A stretch of 12,331 nt of DNA from Methanobacteriota archaeon (lineage in GTDB: Archaea; Thermoplasmatota; Thermoplasmata; RBG-16-68-12), in contig VBME01000027.1 of assembly GCA_005878995.1 (NCBI GenBank), positions 1 to 12,331 of the forward strand, read 5' to 3'. A program made the translations under genes and the position numbers. Of this stretch, positions 4,307-11,728 are shown piece by piece; position 1 is the stretch's first letter; each line of letters starts with the position of its first letter. The notes beneath the pieces are model-generated. The model ran no database searches. It worked only from the letters and a program-made list of their open reading frames with translations, and was not told where the DNA came from.

Positions 4307-6690
4307 CCCGTCGGGACGTCCGCAACGACGGGGACCGGCTTTGCCTTGCGGGGGCGCGCGGCCTTCTTAGCCCCACCCTTCCCTTTCGTCTTCCGGCGTT
4401 TCCCGTCCTTCGCCGGGCACTTCATGTTCAAACAGAGGACCCATGGTCGCCGCTCCCGCATGATCACGCGGATCACGGGATGGCCACAGGCGTTGCATCG
4501 CTGGTCCGTCGGGACGATGAGGCCGCGTTGCGGCAACGGGTACGAGTTGTCGCACTTCGGATAGCTCGAACACCCAACGAAGCGTTTCCCGTACGTGCCA
4601 TGGCGGATTGTCAACTCGCCGTCCCCGCACTTCTCGCATCGCCCGATGAAGTTCTTCTCTCGGACCGTAGGGCAATCGGACGCGACGCAATAGGTGGTCG
4701 TGCGACCGCGGTCCGTGTGAGCGATCATCGGAGCGCCGCACTCGGGGCAGTTCTCTGCCGCGCTCTGGATGATCCCCATCTGCGGAAGGGGATGGGTGTT
4801 CCGGCATGCGGGATACCGGTCGCAGCCGAGGAAACGGTTCCCCCGCCGGGAGCGGATGACCGTGAGGTTCCCTTCCTTGCACACGTTGCACTTGCCGATG
4901 TAGTTCTGTTCCCGTAGGGCGGCCTCGACCTCTTGCCCGATCGCCTCCCGGTTTGCCTCGAGCGTCTCGAGGACCTCGCTCAGCATCTGCTGGGACTCCC
5001 GGACGACGTCTTCGCGAGCGCGGACGCCGGTCGCAATCCCCTCCATGTCGGCTTCGAGATGGGCGGTCATCTCGGGCTGCGTGATCCGCTGCGCGTGGTC
5101 CTCCAAGGCCTCGATGACGGCGCGGCCGCTCGTCGTGGGCCGCGGGTACTTGCCTTCGATGAACTTGCGATCGTAGAGCTTCTTGATGATCTCGTGGCGG
5201 GTCGACTTGGTCCCGAGGCCGAGCCGCTCCATTTCCTGAATCAATGACCCCTCGCTGTGTCTCGGCGGGGGCTGCGTCCGGTCTTCCCGGAGCGAGACGG
5301 GCCCGGCGCGGTCGAGCGACTCATCGACGGCCAGCGGCGGCAGGATCGCTTCCCGCGCGGTCCAGTACGGGTAGTAGGTCCGCCATCCCGGCTCCTTGAG
5401 GTGGTATCCTTCCGCGAGGAACACTTGCCCGCTCAGGTCGATTTTCGCCTCCGCGACCTCCGCGACGGCGTTCGGCGCGACGGTCGCGAAGAACCGCCGC
5501 ACGACGAGCTCGTAGATCCGCCAGTGGTCCTGCCGTTTGACCTTGTCTCGTCCAACCCCTTGGACGGGATAGATGGGCGGATGGTCCGTGGCCTGCGTCC
5601 GGCCGCGACTCGGGACAATCCGCTCCTGGCCGAGGAGCCGCTGTGCTTCTTCCGCGAACGGCGAGTCCCGCAGCTTCTCGAGGACGGACCGGAGGTTGAT
5701 CGTCGAAGGGTACACCGTGTTGTCCGTCCTCGGATATGAAATGAAGCCGGATTGGTAGAGATCCTCCGCGAGCTTCATCGCCTGCGCCGCGCCGAATCCA
5801 ATCCGGTTCGCCTCCGCGACGAACATTGTCGTGTTGAAGGGCGGCGGGGGCCGTTCTTCCCGCTCGTTCTGGATGTACTCCTTGACGAGTCCTCGGGAAG
5901 TACGCTCCGCCTCGGCCAGCGCGGCCTCCGCCTCTCGCCTCGCCCAGAACGGGCCGTGCTCGTGGTGCGTCTCGAACTCGATCGGTTTGCCTTCGACTTC
6001 CTTGTGGAATCGCGCGGAGAGGGTCCAGTAGTCCTGGGGGACGAAATTTTCGATCTCCCGTTCGCGGTCGACGACGAGGGCCAAGGTCGGGCTTTGCACC
6101 CGGCCGACGGAGAGGTAGTCTCGTCCCAGCTGGTTCGAAGCAATCGAGAGGAAACGGGTCAGGACCGCGCCCCACGCCAAGTCGACAGACTGGCGGGACT
6201 CGGCGGACCACGCCAGGGGGTAGTCAACCTCCACGAGGTTCGCGAACGCCGCCTCGATGTCCCACTTCGTCAGCGCCGAGAATCGGGCCCGCCGCACGCG
6301 GATTTCCGGCCGGGCCTCGCGGATTAGTTCCAGGGCTTCGACGCCGATGAGCTCGCCTTCTCGGTCGAAGTCCGTTGCGATGATGACCTCGTCCGCTTCG
6401 CTTGCGAGCTGCTTGAGCGCTGCCCCGATCTTCCCCGCGGTCACCACTTTCTGGGGCTCGGCCCATACGAGCTCCTTCAAGTCGACACGAGACCAGTCGT
6501 TCAAGGACTCCGGATAATCCAGGTTGATGATGTGGCCGCGAAGGCCGACAACTTGGACGCGATCCGCGTTCTGGGGGAACTCGAAGACCGTCGTCCCTTC
6601 GACGGACGTCCGCTTCGACTTCCCGTCGCTCAGGATCGTCGCGATTCGAATAGCGGCGTTGAACTTCTCCGTCACGATGAGTCGTCGCAC
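4303..6690 (-). CDS. topA: DNA topoisomerase I (type IA)
   Basis: This 795-residue enzyme relaxes negatively supercoiled DNA through a transient 5'-phosphotyrosine link. The Toprim domain has Glu8 in VTEKFNAA and the metal-binding DFDREGE starting at 107. SVGRVQSPTLALVV at 194-207 is the typical type IA core segment, and the catalytic Tyr319 lies in FISYPRTDN. Residues 601-758 carry four Cys4 zinc ribbons, at about 601-629, 648-673, 685-713 and 732-758, followed by a Lys-rich tail (KTKGKGGAKKAARPRKAK). Ribbons 1 and 3 are close copies, each followed by a PLPQxG segment, so the pair was duplicated. The start is a GTG with a TATA box 25-33 bases upstream and no Shine-Dalgarno, so the message is probably leaderless. 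No helicase domain is present, so this is not reverse gyrase. Confidence 0.97.
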   Translation of the reverse strand: MRRLIVTEKFNAAIRIATILSDGKSKRTSVEGTTVFEFPQNADRVQVVGLRGHIINLDYPESLNDWSRVDLKELVWAEPQKVVTAGKIGAALKQLASEADEVIIATDFDREGELIGVEALELIREARPEIRVRRARFSALTKWDIEAAFANLVEVDYPLAWSAESRQSVDLAWGAVLTRFLSIASNQLGRDYLSVGRVQSPTLALVVDREREIENFVPQDYWTLSARFHKEVEGKPIEFETHHEHGPFWARREAEAALAEAERTSRGLVKEYIQNEREERPPPPFNTTMFVAEANRIGFGAAQAMKLAEDLYQSGFISYPRTDNTVYPSTINLRSVLEKLRDSPFAEEAQRLLGQERIVPSRGRTQATDHPPIYPVQGVGRDKVKRQDHWRIYELVVRRFFATVAPNAVAEVAEAKIDLSGQVFLAEGYHLKEPGWRTYYPYWTAREAILPPLAVDESLDRAGPVSLREDRTQPPPRHSEGSLIQEMERLGLGTKSTRHEIIKKLYDRKFIEGKYPRPTTSGRAVIEALEDHAQRITQPEMTAHLEADMEGIATGVRAREDVVRESQQMLSEVLETLEANREAIGQEVEAALREQNYIGKCNVCKEGNLTVIRSRRGNRFLGCDRYPACRNTHPLPQMGIIQSAAENCPECGAPMIAHTDRGRTTTYCVASDCPTVREKNFIGRCEKCGDGELTIRHGTYGKRFVGCSSYPKCDNSYPLPQRGLIVPTDQRCNACGHPVIRVIMRERRPWVLCLNMKCPAKDGKRRKTKGKGGAKKAARPRKAKPVPVVADVPTG

Positions 6691-6714
6691 GGAGGGGTTC
6701 GCACACAGGGGGCG

Positions 6715-6723
6715 CTATTTAAT
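6715..6723 (-). promoter_or_regulatory. TATA box for topA
   Basis: On the minus strand ATTAAATAG stands out in GC-rich surroundings, 25-33 bases before the GTG at 6690. It is the clearest TATA box of the window and shows topA has its own promoter, separate from the thiE operon. Confidence 0.6.
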
Positions 6724-6759
6724 CGTTTGGCGCTGGATGTTTCCGTGCGACGGATCTTT

Positions 6760-6786
6760 CGCGCGCGCGTTTTCCTCGCGTGCGCG
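6760..6786 (-). terminator. GC-rich hairpin after thiE
   Basis: Alternating CG decamers at 6760-6769 and 6777-6786 can pair over a 7-base loop, with one mismatch on the minus-strand RNA. It begins 12 bases after the thiE stop. No clear U-tract follows, and archaeal termination usually depends on U-runs, so a terminator role is only a suggestion. The repeat could also be mere GC-rich composition. Confidence 0.25.
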
Positions 6787-6797
6787 CGGGTCGCGTC

Positions 6798-7415
6798 TCA
6801 GGACCCCCGACCCTCGGCGAAGGCGCGGCGAATCGCCTCGGCGGCCCGTCTGGGATCCGGGGCGTCCATGATTGCAGAGACGACGGCGACGCCGGCGACA
6901 CGGTGGCGGGCGAGAACGCCCGCGTTTTCCGGCGTGACCCCTCCGATCGCGAAAACCGGGAGGCGCGAACGATGGACGACGGCGTCGAGGACGTGCATTG
7001 GGAGCACAGGTTCGTCCGGTTTTGTCGGGCTCGGGAAGAACGGACCCACGGCCAGATAGTCGGCCCCTGCGGAGGAGGCTGCGTGCTCCTCACTCGGCTT
7101 GCCGTACACCGTTGCACCGATGATCGCCTGCGGTCCGAGGACCGCCCGCGCGACCCGTGGTGAGGGATCGTCCCGGCCCACATGGACGCCGTCGGCGGCC
7201 ACTCGGCGGGCAAACTGCGGGTCGTCGTTCACGAGGAAAGGGACATCGTAGCGGCGACAAAGTTCCCGAAGTCCGCCTCCCGCTTCGGTCCGTTCTTCCG
7301 CCGAGTAGGATCCTTTGTCTCGAAGTTGCACGAACGAAACTCCGCCTTCGAGCGCAGCCGCGACGGTCGCGACCATGCGAGACACGGGGCGTTGCGGCGA
7401 CGTGACGAGGTACAC
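6798..7415 (-). CDS. thiE: Thiamine-phosphate synthase (thiamine-phosphate pyrophosphorylase)
   Basis: ThiE joins hydroxymethylpyrimidine diphosphate and thiazole phosphate to give thiamine monophosphate. The TIM-barrel signatures are in order: VYLVTS first strand, GVSFVQLRDK, FLVNDD, DGVHVGRDD, IIGATVYGKPSE, ADYLAVGPFFPSPTK, VFAIGGVTPENA and GVAVVSAIM. The GTG at 7415 gives 205 residues, normal for the family, but starts right at the first strand. The only other ATG/GTG/TTG in frame is an ATG at 7541, which would overlap the previous gene by 91 bases and add a 42-residue Arg/Pro-rich stretch without family resemblance. A CTG overlapping the previous stop (7454) would fit the usual N-terminus best but is a rare start. 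Placed after the riboswitch-controlled gene, it is very likely in the same TPP-regulated operon. Function is firm; the start is not. Confidence 0.93.
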   Translation of the reverse strand: MYLVTSPQRPVSRMVATVAAALEGGVSFVQLRDKGSYSAEERTEAGGGLRELCRRYDVPFLVNDDPQFARRVAADGVHVGRDDPSPRVARAVLGPQAIIGATVYGKPSEEHAASSAGADYLAVGPFFPSPTKPDEPVLPMHVLDAVVHRSRLPVFAIGGVTPENAGVLARHRVAGVAVVSAIMDAPDPRRAAEAIRRAFAEGRGS

Positions 7416-7450
7416 CCCGTCAAACCGCCTCGCTTGTCGGTTCGTAGGGC

Positions 7451-8512
7451 TCAGGCGATCTCCCCGGCAAGCGCTCGGCTGAAGGCGATCCAGAACGGAT
7501 CGCGGTCTGCGGGCCGGAACGGGTGGCCGCGATCCAGGCAAGGTTGCCCCCTCTTTGAGAACGCGCCGATGTTGGTCGCTCGGATGCCCTTCCGCTTCAG
7601 CCTCGCGACGACGTCCGTCGCGGCATTCTCGTCGACCGCAATCAGGAGGGTCCCTTCGCTAATCGCATCGAGCGGGTCCATTCCGAACACCTTCGAGACC
7701 TCAGCGACGGCGGGGTCCACGTGCACCTTTGCAAGGTCCACGTCGACGCCGAGGCCCGAGGCCTGCGCCATTTCCCAGACGGCGTTCCGGACGCCGCCTT
7801 CCGTCGCGTCGTGCATCGCCCATACGCCGCCATCCCGGAGACCCACGGATGCGGCTGCCAGCGCATCATCTACAGTGCTCATTGATTCGAAGAGGGCGCG
7901 GGCGCGCTTCGTCACCTCTGCGCCGACGTTTCGTTCCGCGATTTCCGGGAACGTGTTCGAGAGGATCGCGGTCGCTTCCAGCGCCGCCGTCTTGGTCACA
8001 AGGAGCCGGTTCCCGGGTTTCGCCAGGTTCGCGGTCACCCAGCCAGCCTTTGGTGCAATCGCGAGGAACGTCGCTCCACCGACCATCGGGTAGGAGCAGC
8101 CTTCGTAACGGCCCGTGTGGCCTGTGACGATTGCAGCACCATACTTGTTGCACTCCCGATCGATGACCCGTAACATCGTCTCGATTTGGTCATCCTCAAT
8201 GTCCATGGGCAGGTTCCAGTCCATCGTGATATATTGGGGGGCGACGCCCGAGGTGGTCAGATCCGACGCGAGGATGTGGAACGAGAACCACGCGGCTCTC
8301 TCCCATCCGTATTGAGGCACGATATAGATCGGATCGGTCGTCGAGATCATCGCCCGACCGTCCGGGAGGCGGACGACGCCAACGTCCACGCCGTTCGCGG
8401 GCCCGACGGCGATGTCCCTTCGAGCCACGCCCAAGTGGCGAGCGATCACGTTCTCGAAGAACGAGCGGCTCACTTTTCCCATCGGGTATTTCGGATGCGG
8501 TCGGTCCGTCAC
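7451..8512 (-). CDS. PurM/HypE-superfamily ATP-dependent enzyme, TPP-riboswitch controlled
   Basis: The 353-residue product has the two-domain AIR-synthase layout (PF00586-like N-terminus, PF02769-like C-terminus) shared by PurM, ThiL, SelD and HypE. Visible motifs are GPANGVDVGVV at 37-47, STTDPIYIVP at 57-66, HILASDLTTSGVAP at 79-92, VTGHTGRYEGCSYPMVGG at 129-146, and the C-terminal-domain stretch AMHDATEGGVRNAVWEMA. Automatic annotation would probably say HypE or AIR synthase-related. It lacks the C-terminal PRIC-type cysteine on which HypE acts, ending in ALAGEIA, and no hydrogenase gene is near. His132 stands where relatives have Asp in a GDT motif. A TPP riboswitch precedes it and thiE follows, so a thiamine role is likely; replacement of the kinase ThiL is my hypothesis. 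Start GTG at 8512, with GAGGAG ten bases upstream. Confidence 0.88.
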   Translation of the reverse strand: MTDRPHPKYPMGKVSRSFFENVIARHLGVARRDIAVGPANGVDVGVVRLPDGRAMISTTDPIYIVPQYGWERAAWFSFHILASDLTTSGVAPQYITMDWNLPMDIEDDQIETMLRVIDRECNKYGAAIVTGHTGRYEGCSYPMVGGATFLAIAPKAGWVTANLAKPGNRLLVTKTAALEATAILSNTFPEIAERNVGAEVTKRARALFESMSTVDDALAAASVGLRDGGVWAMHDATEGGVRNAVWEMAQASGLGVDVDLAKVHVDPAVAEVSKVFGMDPLDAISEGTLLIAVDENAATDVVARLKRKGIRATNIGAFSKRGQPCLDRGHPFRPADRDPFWIAFSRALAGEIA

Positions 8513-8555
8513 GTCCGGAGGACTCCTCAGGATCCCCGGGCTGAAAACATCCTCG

Positions 8556-8645
8556 TGTTCCCTACGCCGGTATGACCCGGATCAGGTTCCAAGGGTCTCT
8601 CCCTCACGCGGGAGACTCTCAGCCCTTCTGGGCTCCCCGAAGGGG
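8556..8645 (-). promoter_or_regulatory. TPP riboswitch (THI element)
   Basis: The minus strand carries the conserved core of the thiamine diphosphate aptamer. The CTGAGA box is at 8622-8617 inside the pyrimidine-sensing arm (GGGGAGCCC ... GGGCTGAGAG). A variable P3 hairpin (CTCCC, 6-base loop, GGGAG) follows at 8614-8599. The pyrophosphate-sensing arm has AACCTGATC at 8588-8580, the pair CCGG/CCGG, and the closing GGCGTAGGGAAC. Element order and spacing match known THI boxes. The downstream start codon is 44 bases away. Its Shine-Dalgarno GAGGAG (8528-8523) can pair locally with a following CCTC, so translational control is plausible. TPP riboswitches are rare in archaea. Confidence 0.93.
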
Positions 8646-8660
8646 CCCATTCGAGGCGCC

Positions 8661-8668
8661 TAAATGAA
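8661..8668 (-). promoter_or_regulatory. TATA-like box for the thiamine operon
   Basis: TTCATTTA on the minus strand lies in the gap after the sucD stop, about 20-25 bases before the first paired bases of the riboswitch. Transcription would thus start almost exactly at the aptamer's 5' end, separating this operon from sucCD. Confidence 0.45.
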
Positions 8669-8682
8669 CGTTTGCCCTCGCA

Positions 8683-9546
8683 TCACGTTGCCGCAAGAAG
8701 CGAGGCGACCTCGACCGGATACTGCGCCACGCGAACGCCTGCGTCGTTGAAGGCCGTCACCTTCGACTCGGCCGTACCTTTGCCTCCCTGGATGATGGCC
8801 CCTGCGTGGCCCATGCGTTTACCCGGCGGAGCGGTGCGGCCCGCCACGTACGCGACAACCGGTTTCGTCACGTTCTTCGCGATGAACGCGGCCGCATCTT
8901 CCTCCCCAGTCCCGCCAATTTCCCCCACGACTACAATTTTCCTCGTGGACCGGTCTTTCTGGAACAGCGCGAGTGCCTCGACCATGTTCGTCCCGATGAT
9001 CGGGTCACCGCCAATCCCGATGCAGGTCGATTGCCCGAATCCCGCTTCCGAGATCGCGTTCACGATCTCGTAGGTCAGCGTGCCGCTGCGCGAGATGACT
9101 CCGACGTCTCCCGGCTTGAAGATCTGATTCGGCATGATTCCCATCTTGGCCTGTCCCGGACTGGCAAGCCCGGGGCAGTTCGGTCCAATTACGGTGACGT
9201 CCTTGGTACGCGCGTACGGCTGGAACTCCAGCGCGTCGTGGAACGGGATGCGTTCCGTGATGACGGCGATGAGTCTGATTCCGGCTTCGACCGCCTCGAT
9301 GACCGCATCCTTCGCGAACGCGGCGGGGACGAACACGATGGACGCGTTCGCCCTCTTGCGGCGGACCGCTTCGTCGACGGCGTCGAAGACGGGCACCCCT
9401 TCGACTTTCTGGCCCCCCTTGCCCGGGGTGACGCCCGCCACGACCTTCGTGCCGAAGTCGAGCATCGCCCGCGTGTGGAACTGACCTTGGTGGCCCGTGA
9501 TCCCTTGCACGATGACGCGGCTCTTCCGCGTCAGGAGGACGGCCAC
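8683..9546 (-). CDS. sucD: Succinyl-CoA ligase, alpha subunit
   Basis: SucD pairs with SucC to interconvert succinyl-CoA and succinate with nucleotide phosphorylation, a TCA-cycle step in the cytosol. The 287-residue length is normal. The CoA-binding Rossmann domain starts with [15 protein letters not shown] and [23 protein letters not shown] and the [13 protein letters not shown] loop follow. The phosphorylated active-site His247 lies in MGHAGAI. The GTG start at 9546 is one base after the sucC stop, with a GGTGA stretch just before it, so the two are translationally coupled. The gene ends 15-20 bases before the promoter of the thiamine operon. Confidence 0.97.
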   Translation of the reverse strand: MAVLLTRKSRVIVQGITGHQGQFHTRAMLDFGTKVVAGVTPGKGGQKVEGVPVFDAVDEAVRRKRANASIVFVPAAFAKDAVIEAVEAGIRLIAVITERIPFHDALEFQPYARTKDVTVIGPNCPGLASPGQAKMGIMPNQIFKPGDVGVISRSGTLTYEIVNAISEAGFGQSTCIGIGGDPIIGTNMVEALALFQKDRSTRKIVVVGEIGGTGEEDAAAFIAKNVTKPVVAYVAGRTAPPGKRMGHAGAIIQGGKGTAESKVTAFNDAGVRVAQYPVEVASLLAAT

Positions 9547-9547
9547 T

Positions 9548-10657
9548 TCACCGCGCCCCGTGACTGACCTTCACCGCGAGTTCCGCCGCTTGCTCGATCG
9601 TCTCCGCGGGATACATGCCGATGTCGCGCAGGATCTGTTTCGCCTTGTCCTCGTTCACGCCTTTGATTCGCGCGACGACGGGCACGCTCGCGTGCATGAC
9701 CTCGAGGGCCTGCTTGACGCCGACGGCGACCGTGTCGGCTTTCGTGATGCCGCCAAAGATGTTGAGCAGGATCGCCGCAGGCTTGGCTTTCAGGAGGAGC
9801 TCGAATGCCTCCGCGACCTTCCCAGGATCGTCCGTGCCGCCGAGGTCTAGAAAAGTGCCCCCTCTGCCTCCCTTCAGATTCAATACATCGAGTGTGGCCA
9901 TCGTCAGGCCCGCGCCGTTTGCGATGACCCCGATGTCCCCATCCAGCTGGACGAACGCGATGCCCTTCTCGTGGGCCTCCTCCTCGAGCGGCGTTCGGTC
10001 TTGGTCCAAGCCCGCGTATTCGGGATGGCGGTACTCCGCGTTGTCGTCGATGACGAGCTTCGCGTCTCCCGCGATCACGCGACCGTCTTTCGTGAGGACG
10101 AGGGGATTGATCTCGACGAGCTCCGCGTCCTCCTTGCGGAACAGGTCGTACGCCTTGCGCGCGATGTCGACGGCCTGGTCGGCGACGTCCTTGGGCAAGC
10201 CCAGGCTTGCACGGAACGCCCGCCACACGTAGGGCTGCGGCCCGACGAGCGCAGGGACATGCTCCATGAAAATGCGGTCGCGAGGGAGGGATTCGACCTC
10301 CATGCCCCCCATCGCGCTCGCCATGAGGAGGGACTCGCGGGCCGACCGGTCAATCGCAAAGGATAGGTAGAGTTCTTTCTCGATGTCGAGACGCTCCTCG
10401 AGATACACCTGCTTGACCGTGTATCCGCCGATTGCCATTCCCAGAATCTGTCGAGCGACGCCGCGGGCCTCATCCAAGCCATTCGCGGGCCGGACCCCTC
10501 CCGCCCTGCCGCGACCCCCGACTAGGACCTGGGCCTTGACCATGCACGGGAGCGGCGGATTCGTGATGTCCTCCGGAGTCGAGGCAACGATGCCGCGCGG
10601 AACCGGGATCCCGTAGCGGGAGAAGATTTCCTTCGCTTTGTACTCCAGGAATTTCAT
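9548..10657 (-). CDS. sucC: Succinyl-CoA ligase, beta subunit
   Basis: The 369-residue product is the nucleotide-binding subunit of succinyl-CoA ligase. It starts with the family's typical [26 protein letters not shown] helix, has the ATP-grasp lysine loop [15 protein letters not shown] near 41-55, EINPLVL in the metal-binding region, and the C-terminal ligase domain with [16 protein letters not shown] and [13 protein letters not shown] or GDP preference cannot be read from sequence by eye. I chose the ATG at 10657 by homology; an in-frame GTG at 10699 would add 14 atypical residues. No Shine-Dalgarno lies directly before 10657. A strong AAAGGAGG sits 25 bases upstream and instead fits a micro-ORF whose stop overlaps this ATG. 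sucD follows after one base. Confidence 0.96.
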   Translation of the reverse strand: MKFLEYKAKEIFSRYGIPVPRGIVASTPEDITNPPLPCMVKAQVLVGGRGRAGGVRPANGLDEARGVARQILGMAIGGYTVKQVYLEERLDIEKELYLSFAIDRSARESLLMASAMGGMEVESLPRDRIFMEHVPALVGPQPYVWRAFRASLGLPKDVADQAVDIARKAYDLFRKEDAELVEINPLVLTKDGRVIAGDAKLVIDDNAEYRHPEYAGLDQDRTPLEEEAHEKGIAFVQLDGDIGVIANGAGLTMATLDVLNLKGGRGGTFLDLGGTDDPGKVAEAFELLLKAKPAAILLNIFGGITKADTVAVGVKQALEVMHASVPVVARIKGVNEDKAKQILRDIGMYPAETIEQAAELAVKVSHGAR

Positions 10658-10674
10658 GGCGGCAGGAGGGCCAT
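10654..10674 (-). CDS. Six-codon leader micro-ORF overlapping the sucC start
   Basis: An ATG at 10674 opens a six-codon frame (MALLPP) ending in TGA at 10656-10654, which overlaps the sucC ATG as ATGA. The best Shine-Dalgarno of the region, AAAGGAGG at 10690-10683, is eight bases before this ATG, the optimal spacing, and too far from sucC itself. Terminating ribosomes could reinitiate on sucC. It may be a translational-coupling leader or a chance arrangement. Confidence 0.35.
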   Translation of the reverse strand: MALLPP

Positions 10675-10779
10675 GACGGCAGCCTCCTTTAGCTTTCACG
10701 TCCCCGCAAGAAGCCTCGCAGAGCTCTTCAGATCCATACGAGGAATCGGTCGCGCAATGATCGAGAAATTGGCGAAGCC

Positions 10780-11652
10780 CTAGATTGGGGTGCCCGTACT
10801 CATCACGAGGTCCCGGAACGCCTTCATAATCTTCTTCGTCGTCGGCCCGGGCTTGCCGTCTCCGATTGTCCGGCCGTCGACCTCAACGACGGGCGCGATT
10901 TCCGCCGCGGAGCCGGTGATGAATGCCTCGTCCGCGGCCCAGACATCATACAGGGTGAAGAACTGCTCTTGCGCCGTCAAGTTGAGGCCGGGAGCGAGTT
11001 CGAGGACCGTCTCACGCGTCACTCCGGGGAGGTTCGTTGATGTGAACGGCGTCACGATCGTGTGGTTGCGGACGATGAAGACGTTTTCCGCGCTCGCCTC
11101 CGAAACGTAGCCATGGATGTCGAGCATCAGCGCTTCGTCCGCTCCGTACTGGTTTGCTTCGACCTTGGCCATGATGTTGTTGAGGTAGTTCAGGGACTTG
11201 ATTGACGGGCTCAGACTCTGGGGCGGCACGCGCCGATACGACGACGTGACGACCTTGAGACCGCGTTCGTACACCTTGCCAAGGAGGTTGATGCTCGGCT
11301 GGGCGATCACGATGATACTTGGCCCGGACTTGCATTTCCTCGGGTCGAGCCCAAGATCCCCCGGTCCGCGGGTGATGATGGGTCGGATGTACCCTTCCTT
11401 GATCTCGTTGCGTCGACACGTCTCGAGGCTGATCCTCCCGATCTCATCCTTTGTATGAGGAATCTTCAGGTCGATTGCTTTCGCGCTTTGGAACAGACGG
11501 TCCATGTGCCGCTCGAGCTTGAAGACCCGGCCGTTGTACGCGCGGATCCCTTCGAAGACCCCATCCCCGTACAGGAGTCCATGGTCGAAGACACTGACCT
11601 TGGCCTCCGATTGTGGAAGGAACTTGCCGTTAACGTAGACCGTCAAATCCAT
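10780..11652 (-). CDS. ilvE: Branched-chain amino acid aminotransferase (class IV)
   Basis: The 290-residue PLP enzyme performs the last step of valine, leucine and isoleucine synthesis, moving an amino group from glutamate to the 2-oxo acids. The fold-type IV signatures are clear: VFDHGLLYGDGVFEGIRAYNG at 21-41 (read in two parts), the PLP lysine Lys152 in SIKSLNYLNN, the GYVSEASAENVF segment at 181-192, LPGVTRETVLELA, and the C-terminal EAFITGSAAEIAPVVEVDG. Homology supports the ATG at 11652; an in-frame ATG at 11682 would add ten residues. No Shine-Dalgarno is obvious. It follows purC by 76 bases that contain a TATA-like box, and precedes sucC by about 120 bases. D-amino-acid transaminase or ADC lyase are related alternatives, but the motifs fit IlvE best. 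Confidence 0.93.
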   Translation of the reverse strand: MDLTVYVNGKFLPQSEAKVSVFDHGLLYGDGVFEGIRAYNGRVFKLERHMDRLFQSAKAIDLKIPHTKDEIGRISLETCRRNEIKEGYIRPIITRGPGDLGLDPRKCKSGPSIIVIAQPSINLLGKVYERGLKVVTSSYRRVPPQSLSPSIKSLNYLNNIMAKVEANQYGADEALMLDIHGYVSEASAENVFIVRNHTIVTPFTSTNLPGVTRETVLELAPGLNLTAQEQFFTLYDVWAADEAFITGSAAEIAPVVEVDGRTIGDGKPGPTTKKIMKAFRDLVMSTGTPI

Positions 11653-11690
11653 CGCGGAGGCCCCCGACCGCGTGTGTATCATCCCTTTTC

Positions 11691-11698
11691 TCTAAAAG
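11691..11698 (-). promoter_or_regulatory. TATA-like box for ilvE
   Basis: CTTTTAGA on the minus strand lies about 40 bases before the ATG at 11652 and is the only AT-rich stretch in the purC-ilvE gap. It would give a leader of about 15-20 bases from the preferred start. Confidence 0.4.
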
Positions 11699-11728
11699 AC
11701 TTTGGTGCGAGGTTCGCGTCTTTGCAAT

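Noticed and set aside
4303..6690. Reverse gyrase
   Set aside because: Only the type IA topoisomerase part is present; there is no N-terminal helicase-like domain.
7182..8093. 303-codon plus-strand open frame across thiE and the PurM-like gene
   Set aside because: It is antisense to two well-supported genes and its translation is Ser/Arg/Ala-rich without motifs.
7451..8512. Hydrogenase maturation factor HypE
   Set aside because: No C-terminal PRIC-type cysteine, no hydrogenase genes nearby, and control by a TPP riboswitch next to thiE.
8806..9567. 253-codon plus-strand open frame opposite sucD
   Set aside because: It is antisense to sucD, whose motifs and active-site His are intact; the translation is Arg/Asp-rich and unlike any family.
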